DNA from: Chloroflexota bacterium
Lineage (GTDB): Bacteria; Chloroflexota; Limnocylindria; Limnocylindrales; CSP1-4
Reading direction: 5' to 3'
Length of the DNA stretch: 63,544 nt
NCBI GenBank assembly: GCA_016191345.1
Contig: JACPOU010000009.1
Location: forward strand, 1 to 63,544
Below the pieces are notes generated by a model. The model was not told the origin of the DNA. It searched no databases and saw only the letters and a list, made by a program, of their open reading frames with translations. The translations under genes and the position numbers were made by a program. Position 1 is the first letter of the stretch. Each line of letters begins with the position of its first letter. Shown here in pieces: positions 6,788-16,269 of the stretch.

Positions 6788-8370
6788 GGGGCCTCCCGGG
6801 CCAGGGATTCGAGCAGCCGCTCGCCGATGCGGTAGCTCCGACCACCGCCCATGACGAGCACGACATCGCCGGGCTTGACGTGCCCGGCCAGCCAGTCGGC
6901 CGTGGCCTCGACGGAACCCGGGGCGACGGCCCCGAGCTCGGGCCGGAAGCGCCTGACGGCGGCGGCGAGCGCGCCGGCCGAGGTGATCGTCGTGTCCGGG
7001 TCGCGCCCGGCCCAGATGTCGGCGACGGCCACGGCATCCGCCGTCGCGAGCGCCGCAGCGAACTCGCCGAGCAGGGCCGCCGTCCGATGAAACGTGAGGG
7101 GCTCGTAGACGGCCCAGACGCGCCGGTCCGGGGCACGCTGGCGGACGGCGGCGATCGTCTCGCGGATCGCCGTCGGGTGGTGGCCGTAGTCGTCGAAGAC
7201 GAGGACGCCGGCGGCCTCGCCCTGGCGCTCGAGACGGCGGCCCACGCCGGGGAAGGAGGCCAGCCCGCGGACGATGGCCGCCGGCTCCAGCCCGAGGCCG
7301 CTGGCCGCTCCGGCGACGCCGAGCGCGTTCGCCGCGTTGTGGCGGCCCGCCGTCCCGAGGCTCGCAGTCGCGGGGCCGGCGAGGGGGTCCAAACCGTGAA
7401 TCTCCAGGGTCGTGCCGGCCGGCGTCGCCGCGGTGATCCGGCCGAGGAGGGTCGATGCCGGCCCCAGCCCGGTCCCGTACTTCTCGGCGATCCCCCGCGC
7501 GTAGCCGCCGATCCGCTGCGGGGCCGCCTCCACGAGGGCCACGGCCAGCAAGTGCCCGGGCCAGGCGCCGAGCCGGCTCGCGACGTCGGCCACGCCCGTG
7601 TCGCCGACGTTCGCCACGAGGAGCGGGGCCGGCCGGCCGGCGGCCGCGGCCGCGGCCCCGGCGGCCTCGATCCAGGCCACGAAGGCATCGATCACGGCGG
7701 CCCGGTCCGCGAAGACATCCGGGTGATCCCATTCAGCGCTCGTGAGGACGATCACATCCGGGCGGTAGGCATCGAAGTTGCCGGCGTACTCGTCCGCCTC
7801 GACGACAAAAGCCGGACCGGCCCCGATCCGCGCGGTGGCGGGCGGGGCGATCGCCGGGTCGCCGCTCAGGAGGGCACCCACGAAGGCGGAGGGATCCGCG
7901 CCAGCCGCCCCGAGCACGTGCACCAGCCAGCCCGAGGTCGTGCTCTTGCCGTGCGTCCCGGCGACGCCGACCAGTCGGCGGCCGCTCGCGGCATCGGCGA
8001 TGAGCTGCTGCCATGGCTCGATCGGGAGCCCCGCGGCGCGGGCCGCCGTGAGCTCGGGGTGATCCGGGGCGATGGCGGTCAGCGCCTTGGTGGCGGCAAG
8101 GCGAGTCGGACGCGGCGCCTCCGTCACGTGACTGGCCGCGTGCGTCCAGTCGATCGGGATCCCGGCAGCGTCGAGCGCCGCGGTGTACGGCGATGCGCCG
8201 CCCGGGTCGCAACCGGTCACGATCGCACCCGCTGCGGCGGCGTGCAGGGCCGCGGCCGAGGCGCCGGCTCCCGCGATGCCGATGACGTGGATCCGCTCGC
8301 CGGGCCGGATCGGCCGGGCGGGACGCACCGGATCGAGGCCGGCACCGATCTCGGCGGCGGTCCGGGTCAT
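6784..8370 (-). CDS. murC: UDP-N-acetylmuramate--L-alanine ligase (MurC)
   Basis: 528 residues. It ligates L-alanine to UDP-MurNAc, the first peptide-forming step of peptidoglycan synthesis, in the cytosol. Visible are the N-terminal Rossmann glycine loop (GIAGAGASAAAL, about 31-42), the ATP P-loop GTHGKSTT (138-145), the central-domain VVEADEYAGNF metal/ATP region, and the MurC-type C-terminal marker FDDYGHHPTAIRETI. It is some 60 residues longer than typical, with insertions rich in Ala. It overlaps pncC by 4 bp. No other mur gene lies in the window. Confidence 0.88.
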   Translation of the reverse strand: MTRTAAEIGAGLDPVRPARPIRPGERIHVIGIAGAGASAAALHAAAAGAIVTGCDPGGASPYTAALDAAGIPIDWTHAASHVTEAPRPTRLAATKALTAIAPDHPELTAARAAGLPIEPWQQLIADAASGRRLVGVAGTHGKSTTSGWLVHVLGAAGADPSAFVGALLSGDPAIAPPATARIGAGPAFVVEADEYAGNFDAYRPDVIVLTSAEWDHPDVFADRAAVIDAFVAWIEAAGAAAAAAGRPAPLLVANVGDTGVADVASRLGAWPGHLLAVALVEAAPQRIGGYARGIAEKYGTGLGPASTLLGRITAATPAGTTLEIHGLDPLAGPATASLGTAGRHNAANALGVAGAASGLGLEPAAIVRGLASFPGVGRRLERQGEAAGVLVFDDYGHHPTAIRETIAAVRQRAPDRRVWAVYEPLTFHRTAALLGEFAAALATADAVAVADIWAGRDPDTTITSAGALAAAVRRFRPELGAVAPGSVEATADWLAGHVKPGDVVLVMGGGRSYRIGERLLESLAREAP

Positions 8371-8912
8371 GGCCTGCCCTTCGAGGGGGACGCACCCGGG
8401 GCCGCAGTCCCGGGCCCGGCTCGCGCCGCGGCCGCCTGCTCGATGAGCAGCTCGAGGACCGCGATCGCGCTGTCGCGTCGGTTCGACTCCCGGTCACCGG
8501 CCCACAGGAACCGGCGGACCTCGTCCCCGGCCGCGCCCGCCACGCCGGCATAGGTCAGGCCGACGGGCTTGGCGACCGTGCCGCCATCCGGACCGGCCAC
8601 GCCCGTCACCGATGCCGCGAGGTCCGTCCCGAACCGGCTCCGTGCGCCATGGGCCATCGCGATCGCCACCTGCGCGCTCACCGCGCCGTGCTGGTCGAGG
8701 GCCGTGGCCGGCACGCCGAGCAGCTCGCGCTTCGCCGCGTCGGCGTAGGACACGATGCCGCCCAGGAAGTAGCCGGAGGATCCCGGGATCTCCGTCACGG
8801 CCGCTGCGACAAGCCCGCCGGTACACGATTCCGCGAGCGCGACCGTGAGGCGACGGTCCAGGCAGATGCCCTGGAGCCGCTCGGCGAGGCTCCGCAGGAC
8901 CTCGTCCCTCAT
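8367..8912 (-). CDS. pncC: Nicotinamide-nucleotide amidohydrolase, CinA C-terminal domain (PncC)
   Basis: 181 residues, a stand-alone CinA C-terminal domain that deamidates NMN to nicotinate mononucleotide in pyridine nucleotide recycling. The signature AESCTGGLVAAAVTEIPGSSGYFLGGIVSYADAAKR is split over residues ~24-60 and contains the catalytic Ser of ESCTGG. TGVAGPDGGTVAKPVGL and the ending SNRRDSAIAVLELL are also typical. It lacks the N-terminal CinA (COG1058) domain. It is coupled to murC by an ATGA overlap. Confidence 0.92.
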   Translation of the reverse strand: MRDEVLRSLAERLQGICLDRRLTVALAESCTGGLVAAAVTEIPGSSGYFLGGIVSYADAAKRELLGVPATALDQHGAVSAQVAIAMAHGARSRFGTDLAASVTGVAGPDGGTVAKPVGLTYAGVAGAAGDEVRRFLWAGDRESNRRDSAIAVLELLIEQAAAARAGPGTAAPGASPSKGRP

Positions 8913-8919
8913 CGGCCGG

Positions 8920-10326
8920 CTAGCGCCGCTGGGTTAGCTGCGGCGCCGCGGGCGGCTGGAACAGCCACGTCTCGGGGATCCCGGGCCTGCCCAGCGCGCC
9001 GAGCGAGACGCCGTTGAGGGTGAACAGCGTGAAGCCGGACGAGCCCGTCCTGACCTCGACCGACGTCGTGCCGGTGAACACGATCGTGTCGCCGGCGCGG
9101 AGCGTCTTGCCGGCCTGCGTCAGCCGAGGATCGGGGACACCGTCGACCCAGGCCCGCATCCACGCGCTGCCGCCCTGGACGGTCACCACGAGGTTCACGC
9201 CCCGGTAGGCGACGGTCACGGCCCGGGTCAGCGAGGTCGTCTTGCCCTCGCTCGACGTCGCCGTGACGGTGATCGACCAGCGGCCCTCCGTGAGCTCGAG
9301 CGGCGTCGTGAAGGTGCCGTCGTCGGCGACGGGGATCGTCAGGCCCTCGGGCGCCGCCGTCGCCGCGGGATCCGGGGAAGCGGGCGGCGGCGTGGCGGTC
9401 GGCAGGGGCGTCGGTGCCGCGGGGCCATCGGGCGGCCCGAGGTAGACGGCCGTCACGATGATGTCCCGGGCATTGGTGGTCTGGCCCTCGACCGGGATGG
9501 CGCCGTTCTCGTACGTCGCGCCTTCCTGCGGCGAGGTGACGGTCAGGGTGGGTGCCTGGACGACGAGGTACGGCACCTTGATGATGACTTGCTGGGCCGC
9601 TTCGGCGTGCTTGCCGGTCTCCGGGTCCAGGGCGTCGATGGTGAACTGGTTCGTCCCGCGCCGGACGTCCACGGTGACGCTCCACGTCCCGTCGGAGAGG
9701 GCGGTCACCCGGTACTCGGGCGTCTGGGAGGCGCCGGACGAGACGGTGACGGTGGCGCCGGGCGTCGCGGTCCCGGCGAGCCGGAAGGTGGTCGATGTCT
9801 CGGCGACGTCCACGACCGCGCTGATTGGACTCGTGACCGCGAGCGTCGGCGGCTTCGCGAACCGGAGGACCTGCAGCGCCAGGTAGGCGCCGAAGAGGAT
9901 GACCCCGAAGGTCATCAGGGCGGCGACGACGATCGACGGCGAGAAGGCCAGCGGCCGGGGCGTCTCCAGGATCGGCCGCGGAGCGACGATGACCGTCTCG
10001 GTCTGGGCCTGGTCGCCGCGCTCCCGTCGCCACTGGCGGAGCACATCGTCCGGGTCGAGGCCCAGGTAGACGGCGTAGTTGCGCAGGAAGCCCTTGGTGT
10101 AGACCGCGCCGGGGAGCTCCCGGTAGTCGCCGCGCTCCAGGGCCGCGAGATAGCGGGCCCGGATCTTGGTGTCTCGCTCGGCGCGCTGGAGGTCCACGCC
10201 CTTCCGCTCCCGGGCCGCGGCAAGGCGATCCGGCAGCGCCGGACCGAGGTCGGGTTCGATCCGCTCCCGATCGACGCGACCGCGCCCCTCGGCGCTTCGG
10301 CGCCGCGCGTCGTCGCCCGTCACCAT
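8920..10326 (-). CDS. RodZ-like membrane protein: cytoplasmic HTH, one TM span, external Ig-like repeats
   Basis: 468 residues. Residues ~30-95 are a Cro-like helix-turn-helix of the RodZ type (LAAARERKGVDLQRAERDTKI...YLAALERGDYRELPG...VYTKGFLRNYAVYLG). One membrane span is at ~130-152. Outside are two glucodextranase-B-like/bacterial Ig repeats (starting TVTSPISAVVDVAE and LTVTSPQEGATYENGAIPVEG), a third Ig-like region after a Pro/Ala/Thr linker, and a C-terminal DUF4115-like domain (AWVDGVPDPRLTQAGKTLRAGDT). RodZ links MreB to the membrane, but no mreB is near, so a cell-envelope or division role beside ftsK is only inferred. Confidence 0.82.
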   Translation of the reverse strand: MVTGDDARRRSAEGRGRVDRERIEPDLGPALPDRLAAARERKGVDLQRAERDTKIRARYLAALERGDYRELPGAVYTKGFLRNYAVYLGLDPDDVLRQWRRERGDQAQTETVIVAPRPILETPRPLAFSPSIVVAALMTFGVILFGAYLALQVLRFAKPPTLAVTSPISAVVDVAETSTTFRLAGTATPGATVTVSSGASQTPEYRVTALSDGTWSVTVDVRRGTNQFTIDALDPETGKHAEAAQQVIIKVPYLVVQAPTLTVTSPQEGATYENGAIPVEGQTTNARDIIVTAVYLGPPDGPAAPTPLPTATPPPASPDPAATAAPEGLTIPVADDGTFTTPLELTEGRWSITVTATSSEGKTTSLTRAVTVAYRGVNLVVTVQGGSAWMRAWVDGVPDPRLTQAGKTLRAGDTIVFTGTTSVEVRTGSSGFTLFTLNGVSLGALGRPGIPETWLFQPPAAPQLTQRR

Positions 10327-10330
10327 CTCG

Positions 10331-12694
10331 TCAGTCGTCTCCCGGGTCGCCGTCGTCGTCGCCGGGCGCGGGCTCGTCGCGTCGGAGGACGACGCGGGCG
10401 TTCGAGCCGTCGAAGGCGCCGATGTAGCCCCTGGCCTCCAGCTGGTCGATCATCCGGGCGGCCCGCGCGTAGCCGACCTTGAGCCGGCGCTGCAGCAGCG
10501 ACGCCGAAGCACGATCGTACTCCCGGATGACGCCGACGGCGTCCATCAGCAGCCGGTCCGCCTCCTCGTCGGCGAGGTCCTCGGTGGAGCCCGTCGATTC
10601 CTCGTCGTTCTCGATGATCGAGAGGTCGTAGTGGGGATCGTCGATCTGGCCTCGCCAGTGGTCCCCCACCCGCCCGATCTCGGCGTCGGAGACGAAGACG
10701 CCCTGGAGCCGCATCGGGCGCGGCAGGTCCGCCGGCTGGTAGAGCATGTCGCCGCGGCCGATGAGGTCCTCCGCGCCAGGCGAGTCGAGGATCGTCCGGG
10801 AGTCGATCTGGGACGCCATCGCGAAGGCGATCCGGCTCGGGAAGTTCGCCTTGATCAGGCCCGTCACCACGTTGACCGACGGGCGCTGCGTCGCGAGGAC
10901 CATGTGGATGCCGGTCGCGCGGGCCTTCTGGGCGAGGCGGACGATGGGGTCCTCGACGTGCTTGCCCTCGCGCATCATGAGGTCCGCGAGCTCGTCGATG
11001 ACGATCACGATGTAGGGCATCCGGTCGTCGGGATCGACGCGGGTCTCGTTGTAGGCCCGGATGTTGCGGGACGTCGCACCGGCGAAGCGGCGGTAGCGGC
11101 CCTCCATCTCGTTGACCGCCCACTTGAGCGCGGCCTTGGCCCGCTCCGGCTCGGTGATGACCGGCACGAGCAGGTGCGGCAGGCCGTTGTACGAGGCGAG
11201 CTCGACCCGCTTCAGGTCCATGAGGATCATCCGGACGTCGTCGGGCGTGGAGTTGCAGAGCAGGCTCGTGATCAGGGCGTTGACCATGACGCTCTTGCCG
11301 GAGCCCGTCGCGCCGGCGATGAGGAGGTGGGGCATCTTGGCGAGGTCCACCGCCTGGGCCTTGCCGGCCACGTCGCGGCCGAGCGCGAACGTCAGGCGCG
11401 ACGTCCCGCCGGCGGCGAAGTCCACGGTCTCGAGGATCCCGCGAAGGGCGACGATGTTGAAGTCCTTGTTCGGGATCTCGATGCCGACGGCGCTCTTGCC
11501 CGGGATCGGCGCCTCGATGCGCAGGCTGCGGGCGGCCAGGGCCATGGCCAGGTCGTCCGCAAGGCCCTCGATCCGGCTCACCTTGATGTGCGGCGCGGGC
11601 TGGACCTCGTACTGCGTCACGACCGGCCCAGCGTTCCGGCCGACGATCGTGGCCGGGATCTCGAAGCTGTTGAGCTTCCGGACGATGATCTCCTCGTTCC
11701 GGGCGTGGAGGGCGTCCTCGTTCGCCAGGCCAACCCGCTCGACCATCTCGTCGAGGAGCTCGAGGGGCGGCAGGACGTACTCCTTCCGCTCCCGCGTGGG
11801 CGGCGAGTCCGAGGCGGACGTGATGTCGTCGTCGGCGCGCGCCGGCCTCGGCGGCTCGGCAGCCGCGACCGGGGCGCCGCTCCGGGCCGGGGCGAACGTG
11901 GCCGAGGTGGGGGCGCTCGATGGGACGGCGGACGGGATGTGCCCCGGCTCCTCGCCCCAGATCCCGGTCTGGCCGGTGGACGGCGTGGCCACGATGCCGG
12001 GCACGCCGGCCCGTCCGCCACGGGCGCGCCCGTTCCCGTTCCGATCGGCGCTGTCGACGGTCGCGCTGGCGCGGCCACGGGATCCGGCGGAGCCCGACGC
12101 CTCGCCGGCCCGCGCGTCACGGCGGACCGATGCCGCGGCCGTGGAGCCCAGCCACCGGGCGAGGCTCGTGCCGGGCTTGACCAGCTCCCGGAGCGGGAGG
12201 TTGAAGGCGAGCATGAACCCCACGGCGGCGAGCGCCAGCAGGAGGACGAACCCCCCGGGGCCCGTCAGCGGGGCGACGAGGAGGTCGCGAAGGAACCGCC
12301 CGAGCCGGCCACCGCTCCAGAACCCGGTGATCTCGACCATGCCGAGGATCGCGAGATACGCGATCACGATACCAAGGATCGTCATGCCCCAGCCGGACGC
12401 AGCCTGGCGGCCGGGGCCCCACTCGAGGTACCAGCCGCCGCCCAGGAGCAGGAACGGCAGCAGCCAGCGGAGGCTGCCGAACCACGGTCCCACTGAGCCG
12501 ATCCACCAGTCGGTGAGCCGGCCCTGGCCGGGCAGGATGAGGGCGATGAGCGTCACGGCGCCCAGGAGCAGCAGCACGATCCCGACGATCGAGCGCGCCA
12601 CCTCGGGCCCGACCGCGGGGAGGCGGACCGTCGGGAAGGAGAGGCTGCCTCGCCGCCGCGAGCGGCGCGGCGCGGAGCGGCGCCGGTTCGCCAT
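10331..12694 (-). CDS. ftsK: DNA translocase FtsK/SpoIIIE
   Basis: 787 residues. The N-terminus carries about four membrane segments (for example IVGIVLLLLGAVTLIALILPG), then a Ser/Ala/Pro-rich linker (roughly 200-300). The motor has the alpha/beta domains with Walker A GATGSGKS near residue 460, Walker B-like MPYIVIVIDELADLMM, and a C-terminal winged-helix gamma domain (SLLQRRLKVGYARAARMIDQLEARG) that reads orienting DNA sequences. It pumps chromosomal DNA at the septum. Downstream of rnj by 2 bp, upstream of the RodZ-like gene. Confidence 0.96.
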   Translation of the reverse strand: MANRRRSAPRRSRRRGSLSFPTVRLPAVGPEVARSIVGIVLLLLGAVTLIALILPGQGRLTDWWIGSVGPWFGSLRWLLPFLLLGGGWYLEWGPGRQAASGWGMTILGIVIAYLAILGMVEITGFWSGGRLGRFLRDLLVAPLTGPGGFVLLLALAAVGFMLAFNLPLRELVKPGTSLARWLGSTAAASVRRDARAGEASGSAGSRGRASATVDSADRNGNGRARGGRAGVPGIVATPSTGQTGIWGEEPGHIPSAVPSSAPTSATFAPARSGAPVAAAEPPRPARADDDITSASDSPPTRERKEYVLPPLELLDEMVERVGLANEDALHARNEEIIVRKLNSFEIPATIVGRNAGPVVTQYEVQPAPHIKVSRIEGLADDLAMALAARSLRIEAPIPGKSAVGIEIPNKDFNIVALRGILETVDFAAGGTSRLTFALGRDVAGKAQAVDLAKMPHLLIAGATGSGKSVMVNALITSLLCNSTPDDVRMILMDLKRVELASYNGLPHLLVPVITEPERAKAALKWAVNEMEGRYRRFAGATSRNIRAYNETRVDPDDRMPYIVIVIDELADLMMREGKHVEDPIVRLAQKARATGIHMVLATQRPSVNVVTGLIKANFPSRIAFAMASQIDSRTILDSPGAEDLIGRGDMLYQPADLPRPMRLQGVFVSDAEIGRVGDHWRGQIDDPHYDLSIIENDEESTGSTEDLADEEADRLLMDAVGVIREYDRASASLLQRRLKVGYARAARMIDQLEARGYIGAFDGSNARVVLRRDEPAPGDDDGDPGDD

Positions 12695-12696
12695 CG

Positions 12697-14385
12697 TCAG
12701 ACCTCGACGACGACCGGGAAGACCATCGGCCGGCGCTTGGTCTGCTCGTAGAGGTAGCGCGAGACGCCGTCCTTGATCTGGCTCTTGAGGAGCGCGATCT
12801 CGCTGATGTGGTCACCCGGGTTCTCGACCGAGGCGATGACCCGCTCCACGGCGGCCTCGACGACGCGGTCGTGCTCGGCGCCGTGGACGAAGCCGCGGGT
12901 GATGATCTCGGGCCGCCCGATGACATTGCCGGTCTGCTTGTCGACCGTGACCACGATCATGAACATGCCGTCGTTCGCGAGCGCCCGCCGGTCGCGGAGG
13001 ATGACGTCGCCGACCTCGCCGACGGACAGGCCGTCGACGAAGACGTAGCCGGCCGGGACCTGGGCGGCACGGCGGGCGCTGCCGTCGGCCAGGAACTCGA
13101 TCGGCTGGCCGTTCTCGATGATGTACACGTTCTCGGGAGCGACGCCCGTCTCGATCGCCAGGCGGCCGTGCTGGACCTGCATCCGGAACTCGCCGTGGAT
13201 CGGGATGAAGTGCTTCGGCTTGGTCAGGCCGAGCATGAGCTTCAGCTCCTCCTGGCTCGCGTGGCCAGAGACGTGCGCCCGCTTGATCGTGTGGTAGAAG
13301 ACGTTGGCGCCGGCCTTGAACAGGTTGTCGATGGTCCGGCTGACGTATTCCTCGTTGCCCGGGATCGGGCTGGCGCTGACGATCACCGTGTCGCCCTGCT
13401 TGATCTCCACGAACCGGTGGTCGCGGTTCGCCATCCGGGCCAGGCCGGCCATCGGCTCGCCCTGCGCCCCGGTCGTGCAGATGACGAGCCTGGCGTCGGG
13501 CACGTCGTTCAGGCGATCCTTCGGGACGATCCGCCCGGCGTCGTACTTCAGGTATCCGAGGTCCGAGGCGATCCGGAAGTTCTGCTCCATCGAGCGCCCG
13601 ATGACCGTCACCTGGCGGTCGAACGTCGCCGCGGCGTCGAGGACCTGCTGGACGCGGGCGATGTTGCTCGCGAACGTCGCGACGATCACCCGGCCGTCGA
13701 GCGGCTCCATGATCTCGCGGAATGCCTCGCCGACCGTTCGCTCGGAGGGGGTGTAGCCGGGATTCTCGGCCCGCGTGGAGTCGGAGAGGAGGCAGATGAC
13801 GCCCTCTTCGCCGAGCTTCGCGAGCGTGTGGAAGTCGGAGAGCTTGCCGTCGACGGGCGTGTGGTCGAACTTGAAGTCGCCGGTATGGACGACGACGCCG
13901 ACCGGCGTCCGGAGGGCGATCCCCATGGCGTCCGGGATGGAGTGGCCGATCCGGAACGGGATGGCCGTGAAGGGGCCGATCTGGAGCTCGTCACCGGGCT
14001 CCAGCGCCAGGAGCGGGTTGTTGTGGAGCTTGTGCTCCCTCACCTTGTTGCCGAGGAGGCCGCGGGCGAGGGTGGAGGCATAGACCGGCACGCCCGGGAA
14101 CTCGGGGAGGATGTACGGCAGGCCGCCGACATGGTCCTCGTGGGCGTGGGTGATGAGGAACGCCCGGACATTCGCCCGGCGCTCCTTGAGGTAGGTGATG
14201 TCGGGGACGACGAGATCGATGCCGAACATCTCCTCGTCGGGGAACATGAGCCCGCAGTCGATGACGACGATGTCGTCGCCGTACTCGAAGACGTACATGT
14301 TCTTGCCGATCTCCCCCACCCCGCCCAGCGGGATGACCCGGAGCGGCGTGTCGGTGGTGGGCGGCGTCGGGCGGGAACGGGGCAT
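12697..14385 (-). CDS. rnj: Ribonuclease J
   Basis: 562 residues from ATG at 14385, preceded by AAAGG. A metallo-beta-lactamase/beta-CASP RNase, working as 5'-3' exonuclease and endonuclease in mRNA decay and rRNA maturation. Landmarks: IPLGGVGEIGKNMYVFEYGDD, the zinc motif THAHEDHVGG, HTGDFKFDHTPVDG, LLSDSTRAENPGYTPSE, and the beta-CASP HVSGHASQEELKLMLGLTKPKHFIPIHGEFR. Together with PNPase, RNase III and NrnA in this block it gives a Gram-positive-like RNA decay set; no RNase E is seen here. Confidence 0.96.
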   Translation of the reverse strand: MPRSRPTPPTTDTPLRVIPLGGVGEIGKNMYVFEYGDDIVVIDCGLMFPDEEMFGIDLVVPDITYLKERRANVRAFLITHAHEDHVGGLPYILPEFPGVPVYASTLARGLLGNKVREHKLHNNPLLALEPGDELQIGPFTAIPFRIGHSIPDAMGIALRTPVGVVVHTGDFKFDHTPVDGKLSDFHTLAKLGEEGVICLLSDSTRAENPGYTPSERTVGEAFREIMEPLDGRVIVATFASNIARVQQVLDAAATFDRQVTVIGRSMEQNFRIASDLGYLKYDAGRIVPKDRLNDVPDARLVICTTGAQGEPMAGLARMANRDHRFVEIKQGDTVIVSASPIPGNEEYVSRTIDNLFKAGANVFYHTIKRAHVSGHASQEELKLMLGLTKPKHFIPIHGEFRMQVQHGRLAIETGVAPENVYIIENGQPIEFLADGSARRAAQVPAGYVFVDGLSVGEVGDVILRDRRALANDGMFMIVVTVDKQTGNVIGRPEIITRGFVHGAEHDRVVEAAVERVIASVENPGDHISEIALLKSQIKDGVSRYLYEQTKRRPMVFPVVVEV

Positions 14386-14399
14386 GGGAACCTTTCGGG

Positions 14400-15053
14400 T
14401 CAACGGGTGGCGGATTCGGGTGCGCCGGACCGCGCAGGGTTGGCGGCGAGTCCCGGCGAGCGGCGGCGGCGCGCCTCGATGAGGGCCGCGGGGATCCCCG
14501 CGGCGTCGTCGTAGCTCTGGCGCTCGACATCGGTGCTGCGGAGGGCGGCGGCCGGGTGGTACATCGCGTAGACCATCGCGGCGGCGGCCCCGGTTGCCGG
14601 GTCCACGGGATGCAGGGTGCCATGGGCCTGCCCGATCCGGGCATTCGGGATGAAGCGGCCCATGGAGTGACGGCCCAGGGTGACGATGAGGGCCGGATCC
14701 AGCGCCTGGAGCTGCCGCTCGAGGTACGGCCGGCAGGCCGCGATCTCGTCCGGCTCGGGATCGCGGTTGTCGGGCGGGCGGCACTTCACGACGTTGGTGA
14801 TGAAGACGTCGTCGCGGCGCCACCCGATCGTGCCGAGGAACCGGACGAGGAGGTCGCCGGCACGGCCGACGAAGGGCCGGCCCTGGCGATCCTCGTTCAT
14901 GCCCGGCGCCTCGCCGACGAAGACGACCTCGGTGTCGGGGTGGCCCTCGCCCGGGACGGCCCGGGTCCGGCCCTCGTGGAGGCGGCAGCGGGTACAGACG
15001 GCAGCCTCCGCCGCGACGGCCGCGAGGGTCTCCCGCCGCTCGGCCGGCGTCAC
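14400..15053 (-). CDS. Type-4 uracil-DNA glycosylase (4Fe-4S)
   Basis: 217 residues. It removes uracil from DNA to start base-excision repair. Four cysteines at 20, 23, 91 and 107 (CTRC near the N-terminus, VVKC, and EIAAC) fit the iron-sulfur cluster of family 4. The active-site loop GEAPGMNEDRQGRPFVGRAG and the C-terminal MYHPAAAL are also as expected. It overlaps asd by 4 bp and precedes rnj by 14 bp. Confidence 0.95.
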   Translation of the reverse strand: MTPAERRETLAAVAAEAAVCTRCRLHEGRTRAVPGEGHPDTEVVFVGEAPGMNEDRQGRPFVGRAGDLLVRFLGTIGWRRDDVFITNVVKCRPPDNRDPEPDEIAACRPYLERQLQALDPALIVTLGRHSMGRFIPNARIGQAHGTLHPVDPATGAAAAMVYAMYHPAAALRSTDVERQSYDDAAGIPAALIEARRRRSPGLAANPARSGAPESATR

Positions 15054-16120
15054 GCGCCGGCCCCGACCGGGTCGGCCCGGCGAGCGCGGGCGGGGACCCA
15101 GTCGCGGGCGACGAGTGCTTCCGCGATCTCGACGGCGTTCGTGGCGGCGCCCTTGCGGAGGTTGTCCGAGACGACCCAGAACGCGAGGCCCCGACCGTCG
15201 GGAACGGAGGGATCCTGGCGGACGCGCCCGACGAAGATCTCGTCATGGCCGGCGGCCGTGCTCGCCAGCGGGTAGTCGTGCCGTGCCGGGTCGTCCTGGA
15301 CGACCACGCCGGCGGTCGCTCCGAAGAGCTCGCGGGCACGTTCCGCGCTCATCGGCAGACGCGTCTCCACGTGGACGGCTTCGGAGTGGCTGACGAAGAC
15401 CGGGATCCGGACCGCCGTGCAGCTGAGGCGCAGGTCCGGCAGGTGGAGGATCTTCCGGCTCTCCGTGACGACCTTCCACTCCTCCTTCGTGTAGCCGTTC
15501 TCGAGGAAGACATCGATCTCGGGCAGGGCGTTGAACGCGATCGGGTGCGGGTAGACCGTCGCGGTCTTCTCGATGCCCTCGACGTGGGCCCGGATCTGGC
15601 CCTCCAGCTCGGCGATGGCGTCGGCGCCGGTGCCCGAGACAGACTGGTAGGTATCCACGACGACCCGCTCCAGCCCGACGCTGTCACGGAGGGCCATGAG
15701 CACCGGCGCGAGCTGCATCGTGGAGCAGTTGGGGTTCGCGACGATGCCCTCGTGCCATTCGAGGTCGCCGGGGTTGACCTGGCTGACGACGAGTGGCACG
15801 GCGGGATCCATCCGCCAGGTGCTGGAGTTGTCGATGACCGTCGCGCCACGGCCGGCGGCCTCGGGCGCCAGGACCTGGGAGACGTCGCCACCGGCGCTGA
15901 ACAGCGCGATGTCGACGCCGCCGAAGGCGTCCGGGGTCGCCTCGCGGACCTCGATCGTGCGGCCGAGCGCCTCGACCTTGCGCCCGACGGACCGCCCCGA
16001 GGCGAGGAGCCGGAGCTCCCCGACCGGAAACGACCGCTCCGCGAGCACCTGGACCATCGTGCGACCGACGACGCCGGTGGCGCCGACGACCGCGACGGTG
16101 AGAGGGCGTTGCTCGCGCAT
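15050..16120 (-). CDS. asd: Aspartate-semialdehyde dehydrogenase
   Basis: 356 residues. It reduces aspartyl phosphate to aspartate semialdehyde for lysine/diaminopimelate, threonine and methionine synthesis. It has the NADP loop VVGATGVVGRTM (11-22), the acyl-enzyme cysteine C132 in NPNCSTMQ, and the catalytic histidine region RIPVFVSHSEAVHVE. Start at ATG 16120 follows the usual N-terminus. It heads the asd-udg-rnj-ftsK run, with a promoter-like element 47 bp upstream. Confidence 0.95.
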   Translation of the reverse strand: MREQRPLTVAVVGATGVVGRTMVQVLAERSFPVGELRLLASGRSVGRKVEALGRTIEVREATPDAFGGVDIALFSAGGDVSQVLAPEAAGRGATVIDNSSTWRMDPAVPLVVSQVNPGDLEWHEGIVANPNCSTMQLAPVLMALRDSVGLERVVVDTYQSVSGTGADAIAELEGQIRAHVEGIEKTATVYPHPIAFNALPEIDVFLENGYTKEEWKVVTESRKILHLPDLRLSCTAVRIPVFVSHSEAVHVETRLPMSAERARELFGATAGVVVQDDPARHDYPLASTAAGHDEIFVGRVRQDPSVPDGRGLAFWVVSDNLRKGAATNAVEIAEALVARDWVPARARRADPVGAGA

Positions 16121-16166
16121 TCGGGCATGGCTCCGCGGGGATTCGTGATCGGCGGGCACGGCGGGG

Positions 16167-16175
16167 AGTATACCA
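16167..16175 (-). promoter_or_regulatory. Putative extended -10 promoter element upstream of asd
   Basis: The minus strand reads TGGTATACT, a strong extended -10 match, in the gap between the pnp terminator and asd. No convincing -35 hexamer sits 17 bp upstream. It would start a transcript about 40 nt before the asd ATG, which fits a fresh operon after the terminator. Confidence 0.5.
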
Positions 16176-16213
16176 GCGGCTGTCGCCGGCTCCGGCCCGG
16201 CCAACCGGAATCG

Positions 16214-16243
16214 ATCGAGCCGCAGGTCGCCCTGCGGCTCGAT
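16214..16243 (-). terminator. Strong hairpin after pnp (likely transcription terminator)
   Basis: ATCGAGCCGCAGG pairs perfectly with its complement over 13 bp around a four-base loop (TCGC on the plus strand). It starts 27 bp after the pnp stop. It is followed on the minus strand only by TCCGGTTGG, so the U tract is poor; the length of the stem still makes a terminator or 3'-end stabiliser the best reading. Confidence 0.7.
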
Positions 16244-16269
16244 CCGGGTCTCGCCGGGGCGAGTGACGC